The notes: generated by a model not told the origin, from the sequence alone. A stretch of 46,582 bases of DNA from Rubrivivax sp. (GCA_024641945.1 JAHECD010000024.1:1-46582); one strand, 5' to 3'; shown: positions 1-7,958, counted from the stretch's first letter. Numbers and translations: made by a program.

Positions 1-282
1 GTGGACTACGGCATCGGCGGCCAGTACCTGATCAGGCTTCTGGACCAGGCCGCTCGGTTCCGGGGCTACCCGGCTGCCGTCTGGACAGACAACGGGCCGG
101 AGTTCACCAGCCGCGCCTTCATCGTCTGGGCACAAAGCCATGGCATTCGGCACGTCCTGATCGAGCCTGGGCGACCCATGCAGAACGGCTACATCGAGAG
201 CTTCAACGGCCGCTTCCGCGACGAGTGCCTGAACGAGCACTGGTTCCAGACGCTGCACTAAGCGCGCCAAGAGATCGCGGAA
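1..282 (+). pseudogene. Remnant of IS3-type transposase (ORFB, rve integrase core), 3' part
   Basis: The reading frame enters from the left edge and carries the end of a DDE integrase core: WTDNGPEF (second Asp, codon 30) and GYIESFNGRF (Glu, codon 66), with 35 residues between them, the DD(35)E spacing of IS3-family transposases. The frame stops at TAA 259-261. Just past that stop the same frame reads ARQEIAE, which is what intact family members have next, so the stop looks like a point change (for example CAA to TAA). Homology then ends near 282 and the usual YNxxRPHSSL tail is absent. I read it as a dead, 3'-truncated insertion-sequence fragment. The 5' half lies outside the window, and no terminal inverted repeat could be identified. 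Confidence 0.85.
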
Positions 283-527
283 GTTCCTACTTCTGAGCGG
301 TGCTGAAACGTGTACAGGGTCATACTACTCCAGCGACGAACTTGGAACTGATCGTTCGCCAGGCGCTATGCATGCGGAAGGTTCTGTCTCCAGCGATAGC
401 TTCGGGGACCTCTTAGAAGCTCGTCTGCGTGCGGTTGAACAACAACATCAACGAACCGAGATCCGTTATATCGCAACCGCTCGTTCATACTTGCGACGCA
501 AGCGTTATTTTCACGGATCGATTAACA
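283..527. other. Intergenic stretch between IS remnant and hydrolase
   Basis: About 245 bases with no convincing gene. Base composition drops here compared with the rest of the window. It contains a short perfect inverted repeat, CTTGCG-A-CGCAAG (490-502), about 25 bases before the preferred hydrolase start. A GTG at 429 opens the hydrolase frame 33 codons earlier but has no ribosome binding site and encodes an unremarkable polar leader. Confidence 0.5.
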
Positions 528-1427
528 ATGCTCGCGAAGTTGCAAAGACTACTAATTTTCGGCCTACTAAGTTTGACCGTTCTTTGGTTCAGCTATTTCG
601 CCGCAAGAAGTGAAGTTCGCATCGCTATATTCGGTGTCCTGCTGATTATATTTGGACATGCATTCATTCTGACAGTTGAATTCCTTTGGATGATCGTAGC
701 GAACAAGAAGGATGGAATATATCCGCCTCCTACTTGGCGACAAATCGTTCGGGCGTGGTGCGGAGAAATCATACATGCACCAATTGTTTTTTGCTGGCGG
801 CAACCGTTTCGAAGCAATAAGTGGAAAGATGCAGTGAAATTAGGCCACAGGTCCAGGCGCGGCATTATCCTGGTGCACGGATTCGTTTGCAATAGAGGTC
901 TGTGGAATCACTGGTATCCAGCACTTGCCAGTACTGATACGCCATTTCACGCCGTGAATCTGGAGCCTGTTTTCGGTTCGATTGACCTATATGTCTCTAC
1001 TATCGAAACGGCAGTTCGATGGATGGAGCGAACCACGGGGCAGCCGCCTGTGGTTGTTGCGCACAGCATGGGTGGGCTAGCGGTTCGGAGGTGGTGGGTC
1101 GGAACACATGCCGACCGCCTGCATCATTTAATTACTATCGGAACTCCACACCAAGGGACACTTCTGGCCCGCTGGGCGAGTACCGAAAATACCCGGCAGA
1201 TGCGCCGGGAAAGTTCTTGGCGAACAAACGAATTAGAAGCGTACGAGGATGCAACTCGCCATTCGCGCACCACATGTTTTTTCAGCACCTGCGACAATAT
1301 TGTGTTTCCTGCATCAACTGCAACCATCCCAGGAGCGACCAACCGCCTCTTGAAGGGGGTCGCTCACGTACACATGGTCGACCGTGCCGAGCCGCTTGCA
1401 GAGGTGCTGCGCCGGACCCGCGATTGA
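528..1427 (+). CDS. Membrane-anchored alpha/beta hydrolase (lipase/esterase-like)
   Basis: A 299-residue protein. Two hydrophobic N-terminal segments (about residues 5-25 and 30-50) suggest membrane anchoring. The serine-hydrolase core follows: oxyanion loop ILVHGF near 115, nucleophile elbow AHSMGG near 180, an Asp in STCDNIVFP near 260 and His in GVAHVHM near 285. The layout resembles triacylglycerol lipase/permease-like alpha/beta hydrolases; the substrate cannot be told. ATG 528 is preferred over GTG 429 because it starts directly at the hydrophobic segment, though no strong Shine-Dalgarno is visible at either. The gene is AT-rich (24 of 60 bases G+C in 541-600, by hand count) in a strongly GC-rich genome and sits beside a dead transposase, so recent horizontal acquisition is likely. 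Confidence 0.75.
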   Translation: MLAKLQRLLIFGLLSLTVLWFSYFAARSEVRIAIFGVLLIIFGHAFILTVEFLWMIVANKKDGIYPPPTWRQIVRAWCGEIIHAPIVFCWRQPFRSNKWKDAVKLGHRSRRGIILVHGFVCNRGLWNHWYPALASTDTPFHAVNLEPVFGSIDLYVSTIETAVRWMERTTGQPPVVVAHSMGGLAVRRWWVGTHADRLHHLITIGTPHQGTLLARWASTENTRQMRRESSWRTNELEAYEDATRHSRTTCFFSTCDNIVFPASTATIPGATNRLLKGVAHVHMVDRAEPLAEVLRRTRD

Positions 1428-1637
1428 TGCCACCAGGTACAGCAAGCTGTTTCGGAAATCGCGCGAACACATATTTCGAACTCGATGCCCTGCTGTCGAA
1501 GGCGCACTGAGTCGCTGAGCAGGCACCTACGTACTTATAGCTGGACATCGCGGCGCCTCAAGATTGCCTGGTTCGACGCAGCTCCGAGCCTGTTCGTTGC
1601 AACGATCTAGATCGTGCCGGCCTCCGCTGCGAATGGC
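1428..1637. other. Intergenic region between convergent genes
   Basis: About 210 bases between the hydrolase stop and the HDOD gene stop on the other strand. It contains a perfect 14-base palindrome, ACGATCT/AGATCGT at 1602-1615. No T-tract follows on either strand, so a classical terminator is not supported. No gene recognised. Confidence 0.4.
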
Positions 1638-2522
1638 TTAGGCATCAATATCGCGAAGCAACTCCAATGTAGGCTCGGGTCCCAGGTGCAGAAGCTCAGC
1701 GATTTCGCGGACGTCGTCTGCAAGCGCGGCGCTGTCCCAACCCTCGGCCGTATGCCGCGCGAGGCGCACGGCGAGTCCCACGTTCCGGACCTGTGCCGAG
1801 TCGTTGTGCTGGCCGTCGTCTGTGATGCGGGCCAAGATGACGGGCAATTGCCAACGCACCATCAACGCATGCTGAAGCTCCGCCAAGGTCACATGCAGCA
1901 GCTGCCGCTGGATGTCGGCTGATCGCAGCGTCGAGTCTTCGCGCTGCCGGCGTGCTATTTCCTTTGCCAAAATCGGAGCGCGCCACCACAACAGAAGCTC
2001 CGCAAAATCGTGCAGCAGCGTAGCGCCATGGATAACAGCGGCATCGTGATCAAGACGCTGCACGGCAAACCCGATGGCAAAGTTCGCCGCGCGATGTATT
2101 CGCCGAAGGACCGAATTGAAGCCCTCGAGAGCGCGCTCATCCCCGGCGAGGCAATCCTCTACGGTGGTTTGCGGGCCAAAAAGCTTGAAGAACGGCGTGA
2201 TTCCCAGCATCACCAGAGCCGAGGTGACTGTTTCAGGCTCGGTACCCTCTCGCCCGCGGCGAAGGCGGCCGACCAAGGAAAGCACCTTCACGGACATCAG
2301 TGGATCGAGGGCGATCGTCTGCGCCAGCATATGGGCATCAACGCCATCCTCGTTGGCGCGCATTTCCTCGATGGTGACTGCCGTGTCGGCGAGCACGGGA
2401 AGCAGTGTCACATCGAACTGGGCCATCCAACCTTGCAGGTCCCGTGGAGCGCGATCCATCGGTATGGCGGCGAAGGTGGCCGTATCCATGTGCGGAATCA
2501 TGCAGTCGGTCGACGCAGGCAA
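1638..2522 (-). CDS. HDOD domain signalling protein
   Basis: A 294-residue protein made mostly of an HDOD (metal-dependent-hydrolase-related output) domain. The N-terminal part has LPVLADTAVTIEEM and an Ala/Leu-rich helical region with SVKVLSLVGRLRRG; the centre has GATLLHDFAELLLWW, the degenerate HD motif typical of the family. HDOD proteins act in signal transduction, often linked to c-di-GMP or motility. They generally lack phosphohydrolase activity, and this one cannot be assigned a specific pathway. The TTG at 2522 is preceded by AAGGA at about 10 bases; in-frame ATGs at 2501 and 2489 lack a clear ribosome binding site but remain possible starts. It is the last gene of a minus-strand run. 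Confidence 0.8.
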   Translation of the reverse strand: MPASTDCMIPHMDTATFAAIPMDRAPRDLQGWMAQFDVTLLPVLADTAVTIEEMRANEDGVDAHMLAQTIALDPLMSVKVLSLVGRLRRGREGTEPETVTSALVMLGITPFFKLFGPQTTVEDCLAGDERALEGFNSVLRRIHRAANFAIGFAVQRLDHDAAVIHGATLLHDFAELLLWWRAPILAKEIARRQREDSTLRSADIQRQLLHVTLAELQHALMVRWQLPVILARITDDGQHNDSAQVRNVGLAVRLARHTAEGWDSAALADDVREIAELLHLGPEPTLELLRDIDA

Positions 2523-2592
2523 GTCATTTCAGTCCTTATCGGCGGGCGCGGACTTGGCTTGAGCCAAGCCCGCGCCGCGGGAGCGCACGCGA

Positions 2593-2856
2593 TCAGAGCC
2601 GCGTCACACCCTCCAACACACCGATACGAATGCCGTCGACATACAGAGCGCCTTCGGGGGCCCCTGCCTCCGCATGAAACTCGAAATGAGGCAAAGCCTC
2701 GGACGGTACAGCAGCAACATCCGATTCGCGCAGATGTCGTGCCAGAGCCGCCAGTACCGCGCTCGCGGTCTGTACGGCCCGTGCCGCCGCGCAGCGGACG
2801 CGGTCGACGGGACGGCTCGACGCCGGCAGCAACGTCCATTGGACAGGTTTGTTCAT
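2593..2856 (-). CDS. Small hypothetical protein (87 aa)
   Basis: The frame is open well upstream, but ATG 2856 is clearly the start: it is preceded by AAGGAG with a 5-base spacer. The product is 87 residues, has no signal peptide or membrane segment, and is alanine/arginine-rich in its first half (VRCAAARAVQTASAVLAALARHL). The end, GALYVDGIRIGVLEGVTRL, looks like a short beta hairpin. I do not recognise the family. It starts 14 bases after the stop of the small basic gene upstream, so the two are probably co-transcribed. Function unknown. Confidence 0.6.
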   Translation of the reverse strand: MNKPVQWTLLPASSRPVDRVRCAAARAVQTASAVLAALARHLRESDVAAVPSEALPHFEFHAEAGAPEGALYVDGIRIGVLEGVTRL

Positions 2857-2870
2857 GTCGTTCTCCTTGG

Positions 2871-3065
2871 TCACGCGTTTGGCGTGGGTGGGGGCCGTAT
2901 CTCGTTCAACTCGCCGCGCAGCGTCCGTGCTGCGGCCTGGCGCACACTGCGCTCGCACCGTCGGTGAGAGCCCGCGCGGCGGCGCATGGTCGGCGCCACG
3001 AGTGGGTTTCTTGGCCGAGGCGCCTTCTTCTTTTGTCGGGTCATTCGATTGCTCTCCACTTCCAT
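2871..3065 (-). CDS. Small basic protein (57-64 aa)
   Basis: A very basic short protein beginning MEVESNRMTRQKKK and containing RPRNPLVAPTMRRRAGSHRR. The RNPLVAP...RRxAGxHR pattern resembles short, uncharacterised basic proteins I recall from Beta- and Gammaproteobacteria; that family link is from memory and should be tested. Two ATG starts are plausible: 3065, with AGGAG only 2 bases away, or 3044, with GGAG at 9 bases (57 residues). It sits 14 bases upstream of the next small gene and probably shares its transcript. The high positive charge would suit nucleic-acid binding, but that is inference only. Confidence 0.5.
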   Translation of the reverse strand: MEVESNRMTRQKKKAPRPRNPLVAPTMRRRAGSHRRCERSVRQAAARTLRGELNEIRPPPTPNA

Positions 3066-3471
3066 CTCTCCTCGTCTCGTAAGGCACCCCAAACGGCAGC
3101 GGCCCGGGGGCTTGCGCTTCCCGGGCCGCGGAGGGAGTCATGTGCGTACTGTGGAATCAGTAGCCACTACCCCTCAAGCCCAGGCCATTGCAGACCGCCC
3201 CACATGCCACTGCGAAAGACATGCGGCACGCGCCGACGTTTCGATGAAACAGGGTCAATGTCAACTCCAGTTGCTGGGGGCGGCGCGCCGATGATGGAAG
3301 GGCGCCGGACGTCGCTCTCTAGCCATAGCCGCATCGCCCGTGATGGGGGAAGGGGCAACACATCAAGAGAACTTGGTTCAATGATAAACAAACATTTCTC
3401 TTGCGCAAGTCAACTTGCCCCCCTAGATCGCGATCGTGGTCCATGCGCCACACGTGGCTTCCTTGCCTGGG
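3066..3471. other. Intergenic region with a locally AT-rich segment
   Basis: Roughly 400 bases between the HTH-like gene and the two small minus-strand genes. Open frames here look like shadows. The stretch around 3361-3413 is AT-rich for this genome and holds a candidate minus-strand promoter, listed separately. A second small palindrome, GATCGCGATC, lies at 3426-3435. Confidence 0.4.
3381..3413 (-). promoter_or_regulatory. Candidate minus-strand promoter with palindrome
   Basis: Read on the minus strand, TTGACT (3408-3413) is a good -35 match. Going downstream there is GTTTAT at an 18-base spacing and TATCAT (3381-3386) at 21 bases; neither pairing is ideal. The perfect palindrome CTTGCGCAAG (3400-3409) overlaps the end of the -35 and the spacer, where a repressor could act. 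The small-gene pair is the likely target, which would imply a leader of about 300 bases. Confidence 0.3.
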
Positions 3472-4026
3472 CTACCTTCTGCGCTTCAGCGGAGCGACAC
3501 CCTTCTGGGTCTGCTCCCAAAGCGAAGGTGCCTCGTGCGTCGGTGCACCCCTGGGGCTGGAGGCGGCAGGTGGCGCGAGCACTTCGCCGAGCAGATCCAG
3601 CAATCGGGTTCGTGCACGTTGGGGGTGGCGCCGGTAGTAACTGAGTACGAGCCCAACGATGAACCGTTCGTCGTCGTCGCGTGGTGTGCTGCTCGTGTCC
3701 GGCGGCGCTGCTTCCAAAGGAACCTGGGACGCAAAGTGCGGCGCGTCCGCGTGGGTGTGCGGGTGGTCCATCCATCCCGCAGGTTTTTGGTTGCGATTTT
3801 CGAATTGCCGCGCGAGACGCTCGCCAATCTGGCGCGTGCGGCTCTTGATTTGGCTCCAGTAGCTCGGCTGGATCAGAACCTTTTCTGCAAACCGCCTTTC
3901 GAGGCCTCGCAACGTTGCAGCATCGGCGTGTTTGACCGTCTGGGTGACGAACTCATCGAACAACGCCATGGCGTTATCGAATCGAATCTGGGCGAGGTCA
4001 GGTGCGCCGGAGCTGGGTTCAGACAT
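3472..4026 (-). CDS. Helix-turn-helix-like DNA-binding protein, uncharacterised
   Basis: A 184-residue protein starting MSEPSSGAPD at ATG 4026; the frame is open further upstream but that region overlaps the divergent gene. Residues about 40-90 (LRGLERRFAEK, QPSYWSQIKS, QIGERLARQFE, KPAGWMDHPH) look like a Cro/CI-type helix-turn-helix, in which a 'recognition' segment xPSYWSQIK is followed by a conserved KPxGWxD. The middle is polar and Pro/Asp-rich; the last 60 residues contain FIVGLVLSYYRRHPQRARTRLL. Similar HTH cores occur in many Burkholderiales proteins of unknown role. It is divergent from the aldo/keto reductase across only 62 bases, so it could regulate that promoter, though no operator was found. 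Confidence 0.6.
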   Translation of the reverse strand: MSEPSSGAPDLAQIRFDNAMALFDEFVTQTVKHADAATLRGLERRFAEKVLIQPSYWSQIKSRTRQIGERLARQFENRNQKPAGWMDHPHTHADAPHFASQVPLEAAPPDTSSTPRDDDERFIVGLVLSYYRRHPQRARTRLLDLLGEVLAPPAASSPRGAPTHEAPSLWEQTQKGVAPLKRRR

Positions 4027-4088
4027 GGCGCGATGATAAAGGTGCGATGACGGCGGGCCGGAATCGCGCCTGCCCCTACCATTCGCCC

Positions 4089-4961
4089 ATGGACGCAGCC
4101 AATCGTCGACCACGCGAGGTGACATTGCCGCATGGTGAGGACCTCCCCGCGCTGGGGATCGGCACCTGGCGGATGGGCGAGGAGTCCGCGCGCGCGGCGG
4201 CCGAGGTCGCCGCGCTTCGCATGGCGCTGGACATCGGCTATCGCGTGATCGATACCGCAGAGATGTACGGGGCAGGCGGCGCGGAGTCGGTTGTCGGCGA
4301 TGCCGTGCGCGAGGCGATCCGTGCAGGCCTCGCGCGGGAGGCGCTGTACATCGTATCGAAGGTGTTGCCTGAACATGCGGACATCGCAGGCACGATCGCG
4401 GCGTGCGAAGCGAGCCTGCGACGCCTCGGACTCGACCAGATCGACCTTTACCTGCTGCACTGGCGCAGTGGCGTCCCGCTGAAGGACACCATCGATGCTT
4501 TCGAGATCCTCCAGCGGCGAGGCTGGATCCGGCATTGGGGCGTCAGCAACTTCGACATCGACGACATGCGGGATCTGCTCAGCGCGCCGGGCGGCGCTGC
4601 GTGCAGCACCAACCAGGTCTGGTATTCGCTCTCGCAGCGTGGCGTCGAGTTTGACCTCCTGCCATGGCAGCGGGTCCATCAGATGCCTTTGATGGCCTAT
4701 TGCCCCATCGACCAGGGCGCGCTGGCTGATCATCCGGCTCTTCGCAAGGTGGCGGAGCGCCATCAGGCCACGCCGGCGCAGATCGCACTCGCCTGGTTGA
4801 TGACACAGCCCGGCGTCATGGCGATTCCGAAGGCCGCCCATGCCGTGCACTTGCGGCACAACTGGCAGGCTGGGCACGTGCGGCTGACGTCGGTGGATCT
4901 GGCGGAACTGGATCGCCATTTCCCACCGCCTGCGCGCAAGGCGCCGTTGGCCATGCGATGA
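4089..4961 (+). CDS. Aldo/keto reductase
   Basis: About 290 residues from ATG 4089 (MDAANRRPREVTLPHGEDL); an in-frame ATG at 4047 is also possible. It is an NADPH-dependent aldo/keto reductase TIM barrel. The tetrad is visible: Asp and Tyr in DTAEMYG (about residues 50-55), Lys in IVSKVLPE and His in DLYLLHWR. GWIRHWGVSNFD and the C-terminal AIPKAAHAVHLRHN form the family's cofactor-binding end. The overall form is like 2,5-diketo-gluconate reductase-type (YafB/DkgA-like) enzymes; the physiological aldehyde or ketone is unknown. Its stop overlaps the next start (ATGA), implying translational coupling to the SRPBCC protein. Confidence 0.85.
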   Translation: MDAANRRPREVTLPHGEDLPALGIGTWRMGEESARAAAEVAALRMALDIGYRVIDTAEMYGAGGAESVVGDAVREAIRAGLAREALYIVSKVLPEHADIAGTIAACEASLRRLGLDQIDLYLLHWRSGVPLKDTIDAFEILQRRGWIRHWGVSNFDIDDMRDLLSAPGGAACSTNQVWYSLSQRGVEFDLLPWQRVHQMPLMAYCPIDQGALADHPALRKVAERHQATPAQIALAWLMTQPGVMAIPKAAHAVHLRHNWQAGHVRLTSVDLAELDRHFPPPARKAPLAMR

Positions 4962-5575
4962 GCAAGGTGGCCACGATGATGGCAGTTCGTGGGTGGATGC
5001 AGGCGGCGGGTCTGTCGCTCGGCATGGTCGTCGTGCCGGCAAGCCAGGCGGCGGAACGAGCGATCGACAAACAGGTGGTCGTCGATGCGACGCTCGATCA
5101 GGTCTGGGACGCCTGGACGACCCGCGAAGGCATCGTCAGCTTCTTCGCGCCGGATGCACGTATCGAGCCGCATGTCGGTGGTGCGTTCCAGATCTACATG
5201 GATCCCGGCGCGCCTGCAGGGAGCAAGGGCGCAGACGAGATGCGATTCCTGGCCTTGCAGCCGAAAAAGATGATTTCCTTCGACTGGAATGCGCCGCCCC
5301 AACTGGCCGAGGTCAGGGCGCAGCGTACTTTCGTCATCGTGCGATTCGAGCCGGTGACCGAGCACACCACGCGCGTCTTCCTGCATCACACGGGCTGGGG
5401 CGACGGTGGCGAGTGGGACAAGGCGTATACGTATTTCGACAAGGCTTGGGGTGGCGTACTGACCAACCTGGCAAAGCGCTTCGACAAGGGGCCGCAGGAC
5501 TGGTCCGAGTGGCTGCGCCAGCTCGACGCGTGGCGCGCGCAGGCCGCCAAGGCCGCCGCCCAGAAGCAGCCTTGA
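4958..5575 (+). CDS. Exported SRPBCC/AHSA1-family protein
   Basis: 205 residues starting at ATG 4958, which overlaps the upstream stop by four bases. The N-terminus is a Sec-type signal: GWMQAAGLSLGMVVVPASQA then AERAID, with likely cleavage after SQA. The rest is a START/Bet v1-like (SRPBCC) fold of AHSA1 type: VVDATLDQVWDAWTTREGIVSFF near residues 41-63, RFEPVTEHTTRVFLHHTGWGDGGEWDKAYTYF near 130-165, and a charged helical tail. AHSA1-like domains bind hydrophobic ligands in a cavity. Most are cytoplasmic, so a secreted copy coupled to an aldo/keto reductase is slightly unusual. Ligand unknown. Confidence 0.8.
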   Translation: MSKVATMMAVRGWMQAAGLSLGMVVVPASQAAERAIDKQVVVDATLDQVWDAWTTREGIVSFFAPDARIEPHVGGAFQIYMDPGAPAGSKGADEMRFLALQPKKMISFDWNAPPQLAEVRAQRTFVIVRFEPVTEHTTRVFLHHTGWGDGGEWDKAYTYFDKAWGGVLTNLAKRFDKGPQDWSEWLRQLDAWRAQAAKAAAQKQP

Positions 5576-5618
5576 TACGTGGCAAGGTTGCGGTGCCGTG
5601 CTGCCGCACCGTGGCCGC

Positions 5619-5655
5619 CGGCGGAGGCCCTGTGCTTTTAGCGCACGGTCCGCCG
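5619..5655. terminator. Candidate bidirectional hairpin between convergent genes
   Basis: Outer stem CGGCGGA (5619-5625) pairs with TCCGCCG (5649-5655), with an inner GTGC/GCAC stem (5632-5635 and 5643-5646). It lies between the stop of the SRPBCC gene and the stop of the EF-G paralogue on the other strand. A weaker hairpin, CGGTGC/GCACCG, precedes it at 5591-5611. No T-run follows, so this is a structural candidate only. Confidence 0.4.
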
Positions 5656-5701
5656 TGAGCGGCAAGCCGTCCCGACCCCGACCATCGCAACGAAACGCGG
5701 C

Positions 5702-7753
5702 TCAGTCTTCGTCGCGCACCTTGTACTCGCCGATCAGTTGCAGCTGCACGTTCGGCGGAACGGCGTCGTAATGCGACAACTCGATCGAGTAGCGCCCCTG
5801 TCCGGCCGTCATCGCATTCAACCGTGACTGGTAACCCGTCAACTCGGACATCGGCACCTGTCCTCGCACGAGCATCGAGCCGGCCGCCCCGTTGGCCGTT
5901 CCGCTGACCAGCCCGCGCTTGGACGACAGGTCGCCCGTGATGTCCCCCATCGCGCTGTCGGGGGCAGCGATCTCGATATGCACGACGGGTTCGAGGACGA
6001 TTGGGCGCGCTTCCCGAATCGCTGCCATGAACGCCTTGCGGCCGGCGGTGACGAAGGCAATCTCCTTGCTGTCCACGCTGTGGTGCTTGCCGTCGTAGAC
6101 CGTGACCTTCACGTCGACCACCGGGTAGCCCGCGATGGCACCCTGCGCAAGCACCTCGCGCACCCCCTTTTCCACGGCGGGGATGTACTGGCTCGGAATC
6201 ACGCCCCCCTTGACCTGATCGACGAATTCGAAGCCCGCGCCGCGCGGCAATGGCTCGACACGAAGATAGACCTCGCCAAACTGGCCGGCGCCCCCGGTCT
6301 GCTTCTTGTGCCGGTGGTGGCCCTCGGCCGGCGCCGTCACTGTCTCGCGGTAAGCGATGCGCGGCGGCGCGGTGTCGACCTCGAACTTGTAAACGTCGCG
6401 CAGCCGTTCGAGCAGGATACGAAGATGCAGTTCACCCAGCCCGTAGACCACGGTCTCGTTCGTCGTCGCCACGTGCTCGACCTTCAGACAAGGGTCCTCG
6501 TCGACGAGTTTGGTCAGAATCTCCCACATGCGCTGCTCGTCGCCATGTCGCTTGGGGCTGATCGCCAGCCCGTGCACCGGCACCGGAAAATCGAGCGGCT
6601 TGAGGTGGATGTGATCGTCCTCCGCGGCGTCGTGCAGCACGGCGTCGAAGTGGATCTCGTCGACCTTCGCCACCGCCGCGATGTCGCCCGGCACGGCAGT
6701 CGCGACCTCGACGAGGTTCTTGCCCTGCAGCATGAACAGATGCCCGACCTTGAACGGCTTGCGCCCGTCGCCGATGTAGAGCTGGCTGTCTTTCGTCACA
6801 GTGCCTTGATGGACGCGGAAGACGCCCATGCGGCCGACATAGGGGTCGACCGTGACCTTGAAGACGTGGGCCAGCACGTGCTTGTCTGCGACCGGATCGG
6901 CGTGCATCGGTTGCGCGTCGGCACCCTCGCCGCGCAGGAAATCCGGCGCGTTGGCCTCGGCCGGATTCGGCAGCAGACGCACGATGACGTCGAGCAGTTC
7001 GGCCACGCCGGCGCCGGTGCGTGCGGAGACGAAACACACGGGGATCAGGTGCCCCTCGCGCAGCGCCTGCTCCAGCGGCGCGTGCAGTTCGGTGGCATCG
7101 ATGTCGCCGTCGTTCAGGTAACGGTCGACAAAGTCCGCATCGACTTCCACGACCTGCTCGACCAGCGCGCGGTGCGCCGCGTCGACGGAGCCGAAGTCGG
7201 AATGCCCGCTGCGGTTGAAAAAGCAATCCACGACCTGCGTACCGTCGGCATCGGGCAGGTTCAGCGGCAGGCACTCCTTGCCGAACGTGGCCTGGATCTG
7301 TGCCAGCACCCCTGCCAGATCGACACCCTGGGCATCGATGCGATTGACGATGATGATGCGGTCGAGTTGGCGCGAAGCGGCGTACTCCATCATCCGCACG
7401 GCTGTCGACTCGACGCCGGCGGCCGCATTGATCACGATGGCGGCGGTCTCTACCGCCTCCAGCGCGGGCAGGCTCTGACCCAGGAAGTCGGGCGCGCCGG
7501 GCGTATCGATGAAGTGGATGCGCGTGTCGGCGTAGGTCAGGTGCATCACTGCAGCGTTCAACGAATGCTGCATTCGGCGCTCCAGCGGATCGTTGTCGCT
7601 CACGGTCGTGCCGCGGTCGAGGCTGCCTGCGGCGCCGATCACGCCCGCCTTCACCAGCAGCGCCTCGGCCAGGCTGGTCTTGCCGGCAGCCGCGGGACCG
7701 ACGAGGGCGAGGGTGCGGATGGCGGCAATGCCGCCGGCCTCTGGGCTTGACAT
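5702..7753 (-). CDS. EF-G-like translational GTPase (EF-G2/FusA paralogue)
   Basis: 683 residues from ATG 7753, with AAGGAG 7 bases upstream. The domain order is that of elongation factor G: G domain with P-loop GPAAAGKTS (about 17-25), DTPGAPDF (G3), NRID (G4) and SARTGAG (G5), then domain II, III, IV (HHRHKKQTGGAGQFGEV) and V (MSELTGYQSRLNAMTAGQGRYSIEL). The switch I region lacks the EQERGIT sequence of true EF-G, which places it in the EF-G2-like group of paralogues whose role on the ribosome is poorly defined. G4 reads NRID where NKxD is expected; the codon is CGC. It is the downstream gene of a minus-strand run after AMP nucleosidase, 268 bases away. Confidence 0.85.
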   Translation of the reverse strand: MSSPEAGGIAAIRTLALVGPAAAGKTSLAEALLVKAGVIGAAGSLDRGTTVSDNDPLERRMQHSLNAAVMHLTYADTRIHFIDTPGAPDFLGQSLPALEAVETAAIVINAAAGVESTAVRMMEYAASRQLDRIIIVNRIDAQGVDLAGVLAQIQATFGKECLPLNLPDADGTQVVDCFFNRSGHSDFGSVDAAHRALVEQVVEVDADFVDRYLNDGDIDATELHAPLEQALREGHLIPVCFVSARTGAGVAELLDVIVRLLPNPAEANAPDFLRGEGADAQPMHADPVADKHVLAHVFKVTVDPYVGRMGVFRVHQGTVTKDSQLYIGDGRKPFKVGHLFMLQGKNLVEVATAVPGDIAAVAKVDEIHFDAVLHDAAEDDHIHLKPLDFPVPVHGLAISPKRHGDEQRMWEILTKLVDEDPCLKVEHVATTNETVVYGLGELHLRILLERLRDVYKFEVDTAPPRIAYRETVTAPAEGHHRHKKQTGGAGQFGEVYLRVEPLPRGAGFEFVDQVKGGVIPSQYIPAVEKGVREVLAQGAIAGYPVVDVKVTVYDGKHHSVDSKEIAFVTAGRKAFMAAIREARPIVLEPVVHIEIAAPDSAMGDITGDLSSKRGLVSGTANGAAGSMLVRGQVPMSELTGYQSRLNAMTAGQGRYSIELSHYDAVPPNVQLQLIGEYKVRDED

Positions 7754-7958
7754 GGTGGGTCTCCTTGTCGCGCGGCACGTGGGCCACACGGTGGTCGGGT
7801 GGGTGGAAAGCAGGCTCGAAACGGCGTCACCACCCTGTCCGAGGTTGTGCCACACGGGACTCAACTCTTCGGCGGGTGCACCGGGCCAGCCTACGCCGAC
7901 GCCTCGCACGGCACAAGCAGGGCGGAGCGACCGTTTGCCCTAGGTCAAGCGCTGCACT

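Noticed and set aside
368..613. An 81-codon plus-strand frame overlapping the hydrolase start
   Set aside because: It overlaps the hydrolase in another frame, has no recognisable domain or ribosome binding site, and is unlikely to be a gene.
5978..7750. A 590-codon plus-strand frame opposite the EF-G paralogue
   Set aside because: Shadow frame; Asp/His/Arg-rich with no motifs, while the minus strand encodes a clear GTPase.
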